From contig JAPPUL010000084.1 in NCBI GenBank assembly GCA_026874595.1, positions 166,001-230,000 on the forward strand: DNA of 64,000 nucleotides, given 5' to 3'. The notes beneath the pieces are model-generated. The model did no database searches. It worked only from the letters and a program-made list of their open reading frames with translations, and had not been told where the DNA came from. Below are positions 44,035-53,699 of the stretch, one piece after another. The DNA is from Sipunculus nudus. Taxonomy: Eukaryota; Annelida; Sipuncula; Golfingiida; Sipunculidae. Position 1 is the first letter of the stretch. Every line of letters starts with the position of its first letter. The position numbers were made by a program, and so were the translations under genes.

Positions 44035-45168
44035 TTAAGCTCTTATATCTTTGTCCTGTAAGCTATTTATAATCTCAACGCCTCTTTTTAAGACTTCGTT
44101 ATCATTTGCAAATGATATTCTAATATATTTGTTTTGTTCTGAGAATACACTTCCGGGTATAAGTAAAAGATTTTGTTTTAGAGCTGCATTAAAAAAATCA
44201 TAATCGGACTTGAAATGGTCTGGTATCTTAAGAAAAGCATAAAATGCCCCCTCAGGCTTATTTAATATAAGACTTTTAAGTCCATCATAAATTATGTTAC
44301 GTTTTTCTCTATAGGCCTCAATTTTTGCTTTATTATGATAATCTAAGGACTTAATTAAAACATTTTGTGCAAATGAAGGAGCACATACAAATGTATACTG
44401 CTGTAGTTTTGTCATCTCTTGTATTATTTCTTTTGGGCCAGAAGCATATCCAAGTCTCCATCCGGTCATAGCAAGACTTTTAGAATATCCGGACATAATG
44501 AGTGTGTTTTTGTAGATTGAGGCTATAGATATATGTTTTTCATCATATACAAAGTCCTCATATATCTCATCTGATAATATAAATAGATTATGCTTTTTAG
44601 CAAAACTTGCAATTAGTTCAAGTTCTTTTTTAGTATATACTTTACCAGTTGGGTTTGCAGGCGAGTTTAGTATTAGGAGTTTAGTTTTTGGGCTAACACT
44701 CTCTTCTAAAACATTCTTACTTAAGGCAAAGTCAGGATAAGTGTCTAAATATATCGCCTTAGCACCAAGAACATTTACAAGATGTTTGTAGGAAACAAAG
44801 TATGGATCTGGTATTAAAACCTCATCTCCTTTATCAAGCATTACAAACAAAGCTAAAAACAAAGCTCCAGACACGCCACTTGTTATAATAATATCCTCAC
44901 AATTTGCAGATTTAGTTTTAGCAATGTGATTTAGTAATTTATCCTTTAGCTTAGGCATTCCCCCAGTTAGAGTATATTTATTTTGTCCCAAACGTATTGC
45001 ATCATAAGCATATTCTTTAAGTAAATCCGGCACATCAAAGTCAGGCTCTCCTATGCTTAGGTTTATAGGATTTGTAAGACTTTTACTAAGGTCAAATACT
45101 TTTCTTATCCCAGATGCGTCAATATTTTGCATATGAGAGGCTATATAATTATATTCTTTTTTGTCCAT
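44035..45168 (-). CDS. PLP-dependent class I aminotransferase (aspartate aminotransferase-like)
   Basis: A 377-residue fold-type I enzyme. NLSIGEPDFDVPD near the start, LILNSPANPTGKVYTKKEL in the middle, the PLP-binding Lys in MSGYSKSLAMTGWRLGYASG and a C-terminal IRISFANDNEVL substrate Arg are all present. Family members pass the amino group between aspartate or related amino acids and 2-oxoglutarate. The precise substrate cannot be fixed from sequence. It is followed by no other metabolic gene in the same direction. Confidence 0.88.
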   Translation of the reverse strand: MDKKEYNYIASHMQNIDASGIRKVFDLSKSLTNPINLSIGEPDFDVPDLLKEYAYDAIRLGQNKYTLTGGMPKLKDKLLNHIAKTKSANCEDIIITSGVSGALFLALFVMLDKGDEVLIPDPYFVSYKHLVNVLGAKAIYLDTYPDFALSKNVLEESVSPKTKLLILNSPANPTGKVYTKKELELIASFAKKHNLFILSDEIYEDFVYDEKHISIASIYKNTLIMSGYSKSLAMTGWRLGYASGPKEIIQEMTKLQQYTFVCAPSFAQNVLIKSLDYHNKAKIEAYREKRNIIYDGLKSLILNKPEGAFYAFLKIPDHFKSDYDFFNAALKQNLLLIPGSVFSEQNKYIRISFANDNEVLKRGVEIINSLQDKDIRA

Positions 45169-45306
45169 ATTACATAGAAAAGTAAACTTTTTTAAACTAT
45201 TATATTATCTTTTTTTAAGATATTTTTAGACACCAATCGTTGTCAATTAACGCATTTAGCATTTTCTAGTTAACCTTTAAGTATAAAGGCATGTAAAATG
45301 AAACAA

Positions 45307-45465
45307 TCATGTATCGTCTTTCTTTTCTTTTTCTTCATCATTGCTAGCATCTTCTTTCTTTACTTCTTCCTTCTCTTTATCTAAGTTATCCTTATTAGGT
45401 ATATACTCGTCTTGCATAACCTCATAGCCGCTTAATTCTTCATCCTCATCCACTTTAAAGTCCAT
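45307..45465 (-). CDS. Small acidic protein, 52 residues
   Basis: An ATG at 45465 with AGGAG five bases upstream starts a 52-codon frame: MDFKVDEDEELSGYEVMQDE, then a Lys/Glu/Asp-rich tail. It is probably disordered. Proteins of this kind are common as chaperone-like or ribosome-linked tails, but no family is recognised. It lies between the aminotransferase and exonuclease genes on the same strand. Confidence 0.55.
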   Translation of the reverse strand: MDFKVDEDEELSGYEVMQDEYIPNKDNLDKEKEEVKKEDASNDEEKEKKDDT

Positions 45466-45519
45466 TGCCACTCCTGTATTTTCTCTTTATTTACATGGTC
45501 ATCAGAAACAGTTAATTTG

Positions 45520-46146
45520 CTATTTGTATCTTTTGGCATCCTTTTTATTCAGAACATTGTGGTTGTGATAATTCTTAAAATATATGGCCTTTGCGAGGGT
45601 ACTTATATTTGTGTATGCTGTTTTGGCGATATTTTGTTTTGCAGCTAGTAAGAATAAATTACTTGTTGCTTTTGCGTCGTCTAAGGCTCTGTGTGTATTT
45701 TCCGGATGTATGTTAAAAGTCTTATTAAGATTTTGTAGTTTATAGCTTGGTAATTTTGGCAGCAACTTTTTAAATATACTTATAGTATCATATATTTTAT
45801 TTTTAGGATAATTAAAGTCATTATTATATAATGCATGAGAAATAAAGCGAGCATCAAACGGAGCGTTATGAGAGAGTAGGGGAGTATCTCCTATAAAATG
45901 TATAAACTTCCTAAGCACGACATCTATTTTTGGAGAATCAACAAGCATCTCCTCTCTAATTCCTGTTAGATTTATTACAATCTCATCTATTTCTCCATCA
46001 AAATATACTAGCGATTTAAATGTATCTATAAAACCTTGCTTAGTACTAAACCTTACACAGCCTACTTCTATTATACTGTGTTTACGACAACTCAAACCAG
46101 TAGTCTCTAAATCAAAACATACAAATTCGTCTTCTAAAGTTGACAT
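45520..46146 (-). CDS. DnaQ-like 3'-5' exonuclease
   Basis: A 208-residue DEDDh exonuclease. ExoI is VCFDLETTGLSC, ExoII LLSHNAPFDARFIS and ExoIII HRALDDAKATSNLF, giving all catalytic Asp/Glu/His residues. The size fits a stand-alone PolIII epsilon-like proofreading domain or an RNase T-like nuclease. No second domain is present. It lies ten bases after coaD. Whether it serves replication or RNA processing is not decidable here. Confidence 0.88.
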   Translation of the reverse strand: MSTLEDEFVCFDLETTGLSCRKHSIIEVGCVRFSTKQGFIDTFKSLVYFDGEIDEIVINLTGIREEMLVDSPKIDVVLRKFIHFIGDTPLLSHNAPFDARFISHALYNNDFNYPKNKIYDTISIFKKLLPKLPSYKLQNLNKTFNIHPENTHRALDDAKATSNLFLLAAKQNIAKTAYTNISTLAKAIYFKNYHNHNVLNKKDAKRYK

Positions 46147-46155
46147 ATATTCCTC

Positions 46156-46710
46156 TTAGACATCATGAGTTTTTAGCTTTGCCGCAAGGTGTCTTATTAT
46201 ATTTTCCGGAACATATTCTTTTATATCAGCACCAAGCTTGTAGACCTCTTTTACGATACTTGAACTTATATGTTCGTATTTAGGTGAAGATAGCATGAAT
46301 ATTGTCTCAATATCCTTATTTAAATATTTATTCATTCTAGAACTTCTAAACTCAAATTCAAAGTCTGATAAAGCCCGTATCCCGCGAACGAGCAATCTAG
46401 CACCCTGCGATTGTGCAAAGTCTACTAATAATCCATTAAAACTCATAACAGACACTTTATCTTCTAATCTCTCATTTGATATCGTCTCTGAGAGCATTAA
46501 CTCCCTCTCCTTTATCGTGAATGTGCAGCTTTTACTCGGATTATCTACTATTGCCAGTATTATGTTGTTAAATGTTGGTGCTATACGGTATATTATGTCT
46601 AGATGTCCATAAGTTAACGGATCGAAACTTCCAGGGTATATTACTTTTACTTCATTCTTTATTTCATTCTTTATTTCATTCTTTACTTCATTCTTTACTT
46701 CATTAGTCAT
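46156..46710 (-). CDS. coaD: Phosphopantetheine adenylyltransferase with repetitive N-terminal extension
   Basis: A normal CoaD of about 160 residues (VIYPGSFDPLTYGHLDII with the HxGH-type nucleotide site, VRGIRALSDFEFEFRSSRMN, IFMLSSPKYEHISSSIVKEV) follows an added start of about 22 residues made of NEVK/NEIK units. These units are encoded by a 12-base repeat directly before the conserved Val-Ile-Tyr. CoaD makes dephospho-CoA from 4'-phosphopantetheine and ATP, an essential step. The extension is highly charged and may form a helix. The ATG has AAGTTGA just before it and no classical Shine-Dalgarno. Confidence 0.93.
   Translation of the reverse strand: MTNEVKNEVKNEIKNEIKNEVKVIYPGSFDPLTYGHLDIIYRIAPTFNNIILAIVDNPSKSCTFTIKERELMLSETISNERLEDKVSVMSFNGLLVDFAQSQGARLLVRGIRALSDFEFEFRSSRMNKYLNKDIETIFMLSSPKYEHISSSIVKEVYKLGADIKEYVPENIIRHLAAKLKTHDV
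46652..46710. repeat. 12-base in-frame repeat at the coaD start
   Basis: Units AATGAAGTAAAG and AATGAAATAAAG follow in series at the 5' end of coaD, encoding NEVK/NEIK. Copy-number changes would keep the frame. Confidence 0.9.
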
Positions 46711-46793
46711 TCAACTTAGTCCTTGCTTAATTTTTATACTAAATTTATAAATTTAGTGACTATTAACGAAGTTTTTTTTTAAATGAAAGTTTT

Positions 46794-46823
46794 AATCAAA
46801 GACAATCAAAGACAATCAAAGAC
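46794..46823. repeat. 10-base tandem repeat AATCAAAGAC, three units
   Basis: Three exact units lie in the gap between coaD and the zinc-ribbon gene. Confidence 0.9.
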
Positions 46824-46882
46824 AATTAAGAAGTTTTTTTATATTTATGGATTATATATAGCTTTTTTTTTATATAGCTTTT

Positions 46883-47137
46883 CTAAAGTAGAAGGCCCTC
46901 TCTTTTTACCTTTTTATCTTTTTTATCTATGGGTTTATAGTAGTCGTACAATTCCTCTATCGAATATCCTTTTTTACGCTTTATACGTACTTTTAAATTA
47001 TTTATGCATTTGTGGCAATAGTCTTGTTTTTGGAGTACAAGATTTGCTTTATAGACGCATCTTGCGCATGTTCTTAAGTATAATTCTTCATTGTTAATTT
47101 TCCCTTCCTCAAAATCAAGTCGCTCATTCAGTGACAT
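46883..47137 (-). CDS. Small protein with two CxxC pairs (zinc ribbon-like)
   Basis: An 84-residue protein with RTCARCVYKA and YCHKCINNLKVRIKRKK; the four Cys suggest one structural zinc. The rest is basic, and a Leu-rich end follows. I prefer ATG 47137 (AAGGA upstream) over the TTG at 47146, which has no space for a ribosome site. The function is unknown; a nucleic-acid-binding role is possible. Confidence 0.55.
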   Translation of the reverse strand: MSLNERLDFEEGKINNEELYLRTCARCVYKANLVLQKQDYCHKCINNLKVRIKRKKGYSIEELYDYYKPIDKKDKKVKREGLLL

Positions 47138-47277
47138 TAGCTTCAAATCCTTTTACTATTCCTTAATAATTATGGCATTATATACCTATTTTATTGCAGG
47201 TTAAATCCTTTTAATGCTTTAGAGCGTTCCTATTAGCTTTTACTATGACTCCACACCTTAGAAAATCTCATCAAAAA

Positions 47278-48168
47278 TCAAAGTAGGGTATTTATGTAGA
47301 CTCTCATAAATTCTTCTAGTACACTATTATGTATTATATCAGACAATAAACTTTTATCCTTCTTCCCTGCATTAATAAGACTATTTATATCTTTTTCCCA
47401 ACTCTCTTCTGGAAAGCGTTTTCCGGGATAGGATAAGTTATATAATTGTCTTGCCTCAGATTTATTTAGTACTTGAGACTGTTCTTCTTCGTTTAGCAGA
47501 ATATTTAATATTTTATAGTGCCTTGAACTCTCTTCCTTAAGCCAGTCTACATACTCTTGATGTCTTGACTGGATTATCTTTCTAAGTTTCTCCTGCCAAT
47601 TGCCCTTTTGATAGCTTTGTGCACGGTCTAAAAGTCTTACCCATTTCTTATTATCTGTTGCATACTGTGCCTTCTGTCTCTTATATAATAATAATCGCTC
47701 CTTTATCCATAATTTGTGTTTATATATTATATAATCTAAATATGTCGGCTTGCCTAAACTTGATTCTTTAGACCTTACATTATTTATTCCATTATCTATT
47801 TCAAGAGCATGAAATAACTCTATGAATTCTTCCTCTAACTCCCTCTCTTTTAGTATCTTACGATCAAGCAAAACGTTTAAACCATCTTCATTCTGTGTCA
47901 TATAACCTATCGCTGCCGATACTACAACTACTAAAACATAAAGCACTATAAGTATTATATTTACTATCTTTGGGATCTTTACATTCATTAATGCTACTTT
48001 AAATAGCATCCACAACATTAATGTTATAACTAACATAATCATCAGCAATAACCATGATGTTGTTACTTCAAATGCAAGCTTTACATTATATAGATAGAGC
48101 ATCAGTAAAACTAAAAGCCCTGTAAGCCCAAATATCCCTAGACTGCTATATTTTGTGTCTTTTACCAT
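47278..48168 (-). CDS. Membrane protein with cytoplasmic helical domain, unknown
   Basis: The 296 residues begin with three or four hydrophobic segments (LTGLLVLLMLYLYNV; WLLLMIMLVITLMLWMLF; IVNIILIVLYVLVVVVSAAI). A long charged, helical soluble part follows (about 105-296). No known motif is visible. The topology resembles sensor or scaffold membrane proteins. It is a single gene between a zinc-ribbon gene and a 64-residue gene. Confidence 0.6.
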   Translation of the reverse strand: MVKDTKYSSLGIFGLTGLLVLLMLYLYNVKLAFEVTTSWLLLMIMLVITLMLWMLFKVALMNVKIPKIVNIILIVLYVLVVVVSAAIGYMTQNEDGLNVLLDRKILKERELEEEFIELFHALEIDNGINNVRSKESSLGKPTYLDYIIYKHKLWIKERLLLYKRQKAQYATDNKKWVRLLDRAQSYQKGNWQEKLRKIIQSRHQEYVDWLKEESSRHYKILNILLNEEEQSQVLNKSEARQLYNLSYPGKRFPEESWEKDINSLINAGKKDKSLLSDIIHNSVLEEFMRVYINTLL

Positions 48169-48214
48169 TAGTTTATATTTATAATAAGCATCTACATCTT
48201 TTAATTTTATCCTA

Positions 48215-48409
48215 TTATACGTATATGTCTATTATTGACCCTTGTTCCTTCGCTACCAAGCCGTTAAATTGTACTATATCTAGTAGAGTACGATTTATCT
48301 GAGTTTCACCTTGCACTAACTCTTTTGGTAATTGCATTGTTTTGTTTGTGTAGGACATTAATGGATAGTCTATATACATATTGCTTGCTGTTATATCAAA
48401 TAAGCCCAT
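48215..48409 (-). CDS. Unknown 64-residue protein
   Basis: AAGGAG seven bases before ATG 48409 and a clean frame support a real gene. The sequence (MGLFDITASNMYIDY, then LPKELVQGETQINRTLLDI) has no signal, membrane segment or Cys. I do not recognise it. It lies directly downstream of argC on the same strand. Confidence 0.5.
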   Translation of the reverse strand: MGLFDITASNMYIDYPLMSYTNKTMQLPKELVQGETQINRTLLDIVQFNGLVAKEQGSIIDIYV

Positions 48410-48459
48410 TTTACGCTCCTTAAAAATTATTTATGCCTATCTAATTTAAATATAAACAC

Positions 48460-49497
48460 TTATATTAATCCTGTACTTTCTTTTAATCCGTGCATTATAT
48501 TAAAGTTTTGTATTGCACTGCCCACCGCACCTTTTATTAGATTATCTAATACTGATACTATTTTTAGTGTATTTGTATGCTCATCTAGGTTTAAGCTTAT
48601 ATGACACTCGTTTGTATAAGATACTCTCTTTGTTTGAATAGGCCCTTGGCAAGTATCTAGTATTTTTACAAACTGACTTGCTTCATAAAATCTTTTATAA
48701 TGTTCAAGCATTTCATCTATTGCAAACTTATTGCTCGATAAACTTACATACATAGTTGACAATATACCTCTATCCATAGGTATTAGATGAGGCGTGAAGC
48801 TTACTTTTATATCCTTAGATGTTGCACGCTTTATCCCAAGTTCAATTTCTGGTGTGTGTTGATGCTTGGATAACTTGTAGGCAACCACATTTTCATTACA
48901 TTCAAAATAAAGCGAATCTTCACTTACTCGTTTACCCTTGCCTGATACGCCAGATTTGCTATCGCATATTATTGTTCCGTTAGTCTCAAAATCATATAAT
49001 AATGGGATTAGGCCAAGCAGTATTGAGGTCGGATAGCAGCCAGGATTTGATATATATTTACATCCTTTTATCTTTTCTCTAAATATCTCACTAAGACCAT
49101 ATATCCATTTGCTTAGACTTTCACTTGAGGTATGTTCCATTCCGTACCATTTTAGGTAGTCTTCACTTGTTTTTAATCTAAAATCTCCACTTAAATCTAT
49201 AATCTTAACTTTACTGTTATAAAACTTTGGTGCTTGCTTCATTGCTACACCTTTTGGCGTTGTGAAGAAGATTAGATTGCAACTTGACTTTATCTTTTCT
49301 ACATTAAAGCTTGAAAAGATTAGGTCTTCTGCTAATCTATCCATAAAATAGGGATTATATTTATATAGTGTATTGCCAGTTTGACTTTCTGAAGATATAT
49401 ACGTTATCTTTGCCTGCGGATGCTTTATGAGTAATTTTAGTAGTTCTATTCCTGTGTATCCTGTTGCTCCTATTACTCCAACTCTTACCTTATCCAT
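48460..49497 (-). CDS. argC: N-acetyl-gamma-glutamyl-phosphate reductase
   Basis: About 345 residues. Rossmann motif VGVIGATGYTGIELLKLL, catalytic Cys in ISNPGCYPTSILLGL and KHQHTPEIELGI are the family hallmarks. It reduces N-acetylglutamyl phosphate with NADPH in arginine synthesis. I start at ATG 49497 (MDKVRVGVIG); AGGGA lies a few bases upstream. No other arg gene is adjacent. recA precedes it on the same strand by about 28 bases. Confidence 0.94.
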   Translation of the reverse strand: MDKVRVGVIGATGYTGIELLKLLIKHPQAKITYISSESQTGNTLYKYNPYFMDRLAEDLIFSSFNVEKIKSSCNLIFFTTPKGVAMKQAPKFYNSKVKIIDLSGDFRLKTSEDYLKWYGMEHTSSESLSKWIYGLSEIFREKIKGCKYISNPGCYPTSILLGLIPLLYDFETNGTIICDSKSGVSGKGKRVSEDSLYFECNENVVAYKLSKHQHTPEIELGIKRATSKDIKVSFTPHLIPMDRGILSTMYVSLSSNKFAIDEMLEHYKRFYEASQFVKILDTCQGPIQTKRVSYTNECHISLNLDEHTNTLKIVSVLDNLIKGAVGSAIQNFNIMHGLKESTGLI

Positions 49498-49525
49498 AAG
49501 CATCCCTAATTTTTCTATTTATATT

Positions 49526-50635
49526 TTAGCTTTGTTTCTTCTTATTTTCTACCTTTGTCCCATCCTTTGTCCCATCCTTTGTCCCATCCTTTGTTTCATC
49601 TTTGGTAAGCTCTCTCCTCCTAGGCTTCTTGATATCATAATAATCTAATATCTCTTTTTCTATTTCTTCTTGCAAATCTTTATTCTTACTAAGAGTCTCT
49701 TTTACATTCTCTTTCCCTTGTCCAAGTCGCTCCTCCTTATAAGAATACCAGGTCCCGCTCTTTTTGATGACCGAAGCTGTTACTGCAGCTTCTAGGATTG
49801 TTGCAGGATAGGATATCCCTGAATCAAACATTATGTCAAATTCTGCTGTCCTAAATGGTGGCGCTACCTTGTTCTTTACCACCTTAACCCTTACATGATT
49901 GCCTATTGGTACTTCTCCTTTCTTTAAGGTCTCAATTCGTCTTATGTCAAGCCTTACCGATGAATAAAACTTTAATGCCTTCCCACCTGTTGTTGTCTCG
50001 GGTGAGCCAAAGATTACTCCTACCTTAGACCTTATCTGATTTATGAAGATTACACATGTTCCACTTTTGTTTATTATTGCCGTTAGTTTCCTTAGTGCTT
50101 GTGACATTAGGCGAGCTTGTAGCGCCATGTGCGCATCTCCCATATTGCCATCTATCTCTGCTTTTGGAACTAGTGCTGCAACGCTGTCTATTACTATTAC
50201 ATCGAGTGTTTTGCTCCTTACAAGTGCCTCTAGGATAGACAAGGCCTGTTCGCCAAAATCTGGTTGCGCTACATATAAATTTTGTACATCAACTCCAAGC
50301 TTTTCGGCATATAATGGGTCTAGTGCATGTTCTGCATCTATAAAGCCTACTATACCTCCAAGTTTTTGTGCTTGAGCACATATATTTAATGTTAGTGTTG
50401 TCTTTCCTGATGATTCTGGTCCGTATATCTCTATAATCCTACCTTTAGGAACTCCGCCTATCCCAAGTGCTAAGTCAAGTGTTAGAGCTCCTGTTGGTAC
50501 AAAAGGAATACTTTGGCGCTCTTTACTCCCCAATCGGATTACTGAACCTTTTCCATGCTCTTTCTCAATTTGCGTTATTGCTGAGTTTAAGGCTTTGTCT
50601 TTGTTGTCTTGGCTCTCATTAACTTCTTTATCCAT
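49526..50635 (-). CDS. recA: RecA recombinase with repetitive C-terminal tail
   Basis: The 369 residues include Walker [17 protein letters not shown], Walker [16 protein letters not shown]2 [20 protein letters not shown] and the usual C-terminal domain. The tail ends with several TKDG units encoded by a 12-base repeat at about 49555-49600. RecA forms the strand-exchange filament and induces the SOS response. In known RecA the C-terminal tail is acidic and tunes activity, so repeat number here could have mild effects. I see no convincing LexA box upstream in this lineage. Confidence 0.97.
   Translation of the reverse strand: MDKEVNESQDNKDKALNSAITQIEKEHGKGSVIRLGSKERQSIPFVPTGALTLDLALGIGGVPKGRIIEIYGPESSGKTTLTLNICAQAQKLGGIVGFIDAEHALDPLYAEKLGVDVQNLYVAQPDFGEQALSILEALVRSKTLDVIVIDSVAALVPKAEIDGNMGDAHMALQARLMSQALRKLTAIINKSGTCVIFINQIRSKVGVIFGSPETTTGGKALKFYSSVRLDIRRIETLKKGEVPIGNHVRVKVVKNKVAPPFRTAEFDIMFDSGISYPATILEAAVTASVIKKSGTWYSYKEERLGQGKENVKETLSKNKDLQEEIEKEILDYYDIKKPRRRELTKDETKDGTKDGTKDGTKVENKKKQS
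49555..49600. repeat. 12-base in-frame repeat at the recA 3' end
   Basis: GTCCCATCCTTT-type units repeat three to four times and encode TKDG in the RecA tail. Confidence 0.9.
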
Positions 50636-50720
50636 AATTATAAATTCCCTTGAGTTTTGTTTTATGAATTAGTATAGCTAAAGTTAGTACTTTTAGATAT
50701 ATATTTATATCTTTTTTTAA

Positions 50721-51635
50721 TTATAAGTTTATTAAGATATAAAATATAGGAGCATTGAATATTAAAGAATCCATTACATCAAGCATTCCACCATGTCCCG
50801 GTATGTATGTATCTGCATTCTTTACCCCTCCTGAACGCTTTAATAAGGATTCTGCAAGGTCTCCTAGTATCGCAAGTAATGTAAATATTAATGATACGAT
50901 TATTATATAAGGATAGCTATATATAATTGATTCCTCTATGGTATAAACGTTTACAAAAATTAATTTAAGTAATACGCCAGATACTGTGCCACATACTATC
51001 CCTCCTATAAAACCTTCAAGTGTCTTATTTGGACTTATTTTTAGATTTAACTTTGTTCTACCTAAATACTTTCCCGCGAAATATGCTCCACTATCTGTCA
51101 TCCAAGTTACCACTAATATATAAAGAAAATGCCATGAGTTTGCTTGTTGAATCGCTATTATATATACTATTCCAATTGAGGCGTATAAAATTATGAATAT
51201 ATGTACAGAAGCAACTTCAAATGATTTTCTAAAATCTCCTCGCCTAATCTCAATAAAAAATACTAGTACCAGAGACACCAAAAGCATAAATAATATTATA
51301 TCATTTCTTTTAAGGTTCAAACCTATAGTATCTAACCAGCTAAATATAGGAAAACTTATTTCAAGCAAATAGCAACACGTTACTATTAATACTATTGTTG
51401 TTAGGATTAATTTATTATATGCTCTTATACCCTGCACATCTATTATTGTTAATAGCTCTCGTCCCATCATGAATGACACAAACAACATTAGTAAAAAGAA
51501 TAGGATATATCCCTCTATCCCGCTATAAAATAATGAGAATAGTAATACAGGAACACCAATAAGACTTGTAAATACTCTTTTTATCCCTTCACTCAATCCG
51601 CCCCCCAAACCTCCTCTCTCGCTTTTTATAATCAT
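50721..51635 (-). CDS. cdsA: Phosphatidate cytidylyltransferase
   Basis: A 304-residue polytopic membrane protein with the CdsA signature LLKRSGGVKNADTYIPGHGG followed by MLDVMDS (usual LDRxDS; Arg is Val here). DSGAYFAGKYLGRTKL and SPNKTLEGFIGG are other conserved sites. It makes CDP-diacylglycerol from phosphatidate and CTP for phospholipid synthesis. The reading overlaps the 3' end of uppS by 47 bases, so the true start may be slightly inside. It follows uppS as in most bacteria. Confidence 0.9.
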   Translation of the reverse strand: MIIKSERGGLGGGLSEGIKRVFTSLIGVPVLLFSLFYSGIEGYILFFLLMLFVSFMMGRELLTIIDVQGIRAYNKLILTTIVLIVTCCYLLEISFPIFSWLDTIGLNLKRNDIILFMLLVSLVLVFFIEIRRGDFRKSFEVASVHIFIILYASIGIVYIIAIQQANSWHFLYILVVTWMTDSGAYFAGKYLGRTKLNLKISPNKTLEGFIGGIVCGTVSGVLLKLIFVNVYTIEESIIYSYPYIIIVSLIFTLLAILGDLAESLLKRSGGVKNADTYIPGHGGMLDVMDSLIFNAPIFYILINL

Positions 51636-52314
51636 TTAATGCCTCTATAAATTCTTCTTCTGTGAAATCTGGCCAAAGTACATCTGTAAAGTATAGTTCA
51701 GTATATGCCATCTGCCATAATAAAAAGTTGCTTATCCTCTTCTCCCCGCTCGTTCTTATTAATAACTCAGGGTAGGGTAGCTCCGGATTAAATAAATTCT
51801 CTTTGAACGTCTTTTCATCTATCGGATATTTAATTCCTTTATCTTCGCTTATAGCAGCTACTATTTTGTTTGTCGCATGCACTATCTCTTCCCTGCCACT
51901 ATAATTAAATACTATATTTAATATTCCGTTTCCATTGTCCTTTGTCTTCTCCACCATAGTAGCAAGCATTTGCCTTGTTTCCTCTTTAAGCCTATCTTCA
52001 CTACCACTATGCAATAGACGAATTCCTTTTCTAACTAATATATCAAATTTACTCCTATAAAAGTATTTAAACAAATTCATCAGATCTTTAATCTCGTCTT
52101 GAGAACGTTTCCAGTTATCAGCAGAAAATGCAAATAATGATAAGATATTTATAGACAGCTTATTGCAGCATTCAAGTATATCTATTGCTCGATCAAGACC
52201 TCGTCTGTGACCGTTTAATAAAGATGTGTTATTTTTGACTGCCCACCTCTTATTTCCATCCATTATTATTGCGACGTGATTAGGCTTTCCTTCTGAACCA
52301 ACTTGCTCAATCAA
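51589..52314 (-). CDS. uppS: Undecaprenyl diphosphate synthase (cis-prenyltransferase)
   Basis: The 241-residue protein has HVAIIMDGNKRWA with the catalytic Asp, LLNGHRRGLDRAID, LFAFSADNWKR and the C-terminal LLIRTSGEKRISNFLLWQ. It adds isopentenyl units to farnesyl diphosphate to form the C55 carrier for cell-wall synthesis. Translation appears to start at TTG 52314 in the context AAGTTGATTG. It overlaps cdsA. Confidence 0.95.
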   Translation of the reverse strand: MIEQVGSEGKPNHVAIIMDGNKRWAVKNNTSLLNGHRRGLDRAIDILECCNKLSINILSLFAFSADNWKRSQDEIKDLMNLFKYFYRSKFDILVRKGIRLLHSGSEDRLKEETRQMLATMVEKTKDNGNGILNIVFNYSGREEIVHATNKIVAAISEDKGIKYPIDEKTFKENLFNPELPYPELLIRTSGEKRISNFLLWQMAYTELYFTDVLWPDFTEEEFIEALNDYKKRERRFGGRIE

Positions 52315-52342
52315 CTTTTACACTCATTAATACCTTATATAT

Positions 52343-52915
52343 TTAGATATTCATTATATCTTCGTCTTTATTTTTTGTCAGTTCTGATATCTTTTCTATA
52401 TATTTTGTTGTAATCTCTTGTATCTTATCGTGCGCATGCTTTAAAACATCTTTACTTATATGCCCATCTTCTTCTATCAGCTTTAATTCATCATTTGATT
52501 CACGTCGTATATTTCTTATTGAAACCTTACTTGTCTCAGCCTTTTGCTTAACTTGTTTTACAAACTCATGACGCCTTTCTTCTGTTAAGGGCGGAAACTT
52601 TAACCTTATTAGATTTCCATCACTTTGCGGACTTATATCTAGGTCTGAGTTTGATATTCCTCGTTCTATGTCCTTTATGTTAGATTTGTCCCAAGGTTCT
52701 ATTAATAGCGTCTTTGAATCCTCTGTGCTTAGTGTTGCCACTTGGTTTAACGGCATCTTAGAACCGTAACATTCAATCATTATACCATCTAATATGCCAA
52801 GCGATGCTCGCCCTGTACGGATTCGTTTTAATTCTCCTTTATATATCTCAATTCGCTTGTCCATTTTATTTGCTGTCTCTTTGTATAGCTCTTCAAGCCT
52901 ATCTTCATTATCCAA
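52343..52915 (-). CDS. frr: Ribosome recycling factor
   Basis: The 190 residues show the family sequence RTGRASLGILDGIMIECYGS, IEPWDKSNIKDIERGISNS, then RLKFPPLTEERRHEFVKQ and an RNIRRESND helix. It separates ribosome subunits after termination with EF-G. The start is a TTG at 52915 with AGAGGA upstream and AAGTTGA immediately before it. It lies between pyrH and uppS. Confidence 0.95.
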   Translation of the reverse strand: MDNEDRLEELYKETANKMDKRIEIYKGELKRIRTGRASLGILDGIMIECYGSKMPLNQVATLSTEDSKTLLIEPWDKSNIKDIERGISNSDLDISPQSDGNLIRLKFPPLTEERRHEFVKQVKQKAETSKVSIRNIRRESNDELKLIEEDGHISKDVLKHAHDKIQEITTKYIEKISELTKNKDEDIMNI

Positions 52916-52981
52916 TCAACTTATCCTCTCTCTATTTAGTTTTATCAAGCTACTTTAAAATTATATATTATTAGCATTAAT

Positions 52982-53695
52982 CTAAAAGCTTATTATACTA
53001 CCAACTGCATTGCCTTCTAAAGCCGACTTTATATTTCCTTCCTTTAGCATATCTAATATTAATACAGGTAAACCATTCTCCTGGCAAAGTGATACTGCTG
53101 TTTTGTCCATTACCTTAAGACTTTTATCTATGTATTCAGAATAACTTATATTTTCATACTTTATTGCATTTGTGTCTAGATTTGGATCTGCACTATATAT
53201 GCCATCAACTTTCGTTGCCTTTATCAGTATGTCAGCTTTTAATTCTAACGCTCTTAAAACCCCTGCCGTGTCTGTTGTGAAATATGGGTTTCCTGTACCT
53301 CCTCCAAGAATTAATACTTTGTTGGATTCTAATTCCTCTATTGCTTCTTTTGATGAGAATAGTTTTGATATCGGTTTTACTTCAAACCCAGAGGCAATAC
53401 TTGCTTTTATACCTATATTTGTTAAACTTGATTGTAATATTAACGCATTCATAACTGTTGCTAGCATCCCTATATAATCTGCACTCGTACGTTCTACCAT
53501 ATCTCCTGCATACTCATATCCTCGGCATATATTGCCACCGCCTATTACTATCCCACATTCAATGCCAAGTTCAACAATTCCCTTTATCTCTTCTGCTAGA
53601 TACTTTAGAACCTTCTCATCCGTACCATAACTCCTCTCTCCCATAAGCGCCTCACCGCTCATCTTAACTAATATTCTCTTGTATCTAGCCTCCAT
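52982..53695 (-). CDS. pyrH: Uridylate kinase
   Basis: A protein of about 237 residues of the amino-acid-kinase fold. YKRILVKMSGEALMG, VIGGGNICRG and LILGGGTGNPYFTTDTAG bind ATP and UMP. It phosphorylates UMP to UDP. I use ATG 53695, with AGGTGA upstream; a GTG at 53707 in the same frame overlaps the tsf stop and is an alternative. It is coupled to tsf. Confidence 0.95.
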   Translation of the reverse strand: MEARYKRILVKMSGEALMGERSYGTDEKVLKYLAEEIKGIVELGIECGIVIGGGNICRGYEYAGDMVERTSADYIGMLATVMNALILQSSLTNIGIKASIASGFEVKPISKLFSSKEAIEELESNKVLILGGGTGNPYFTTDTAGVLRALELKADILIKATKVDGIYSADPNLDTNAIKYENISYSEYIDKSLKVMDKTAVSLCQENGLPVLILDMLKEGNIKSALEGNAVGSIISF

Positions 53696-53699
53696 CAAC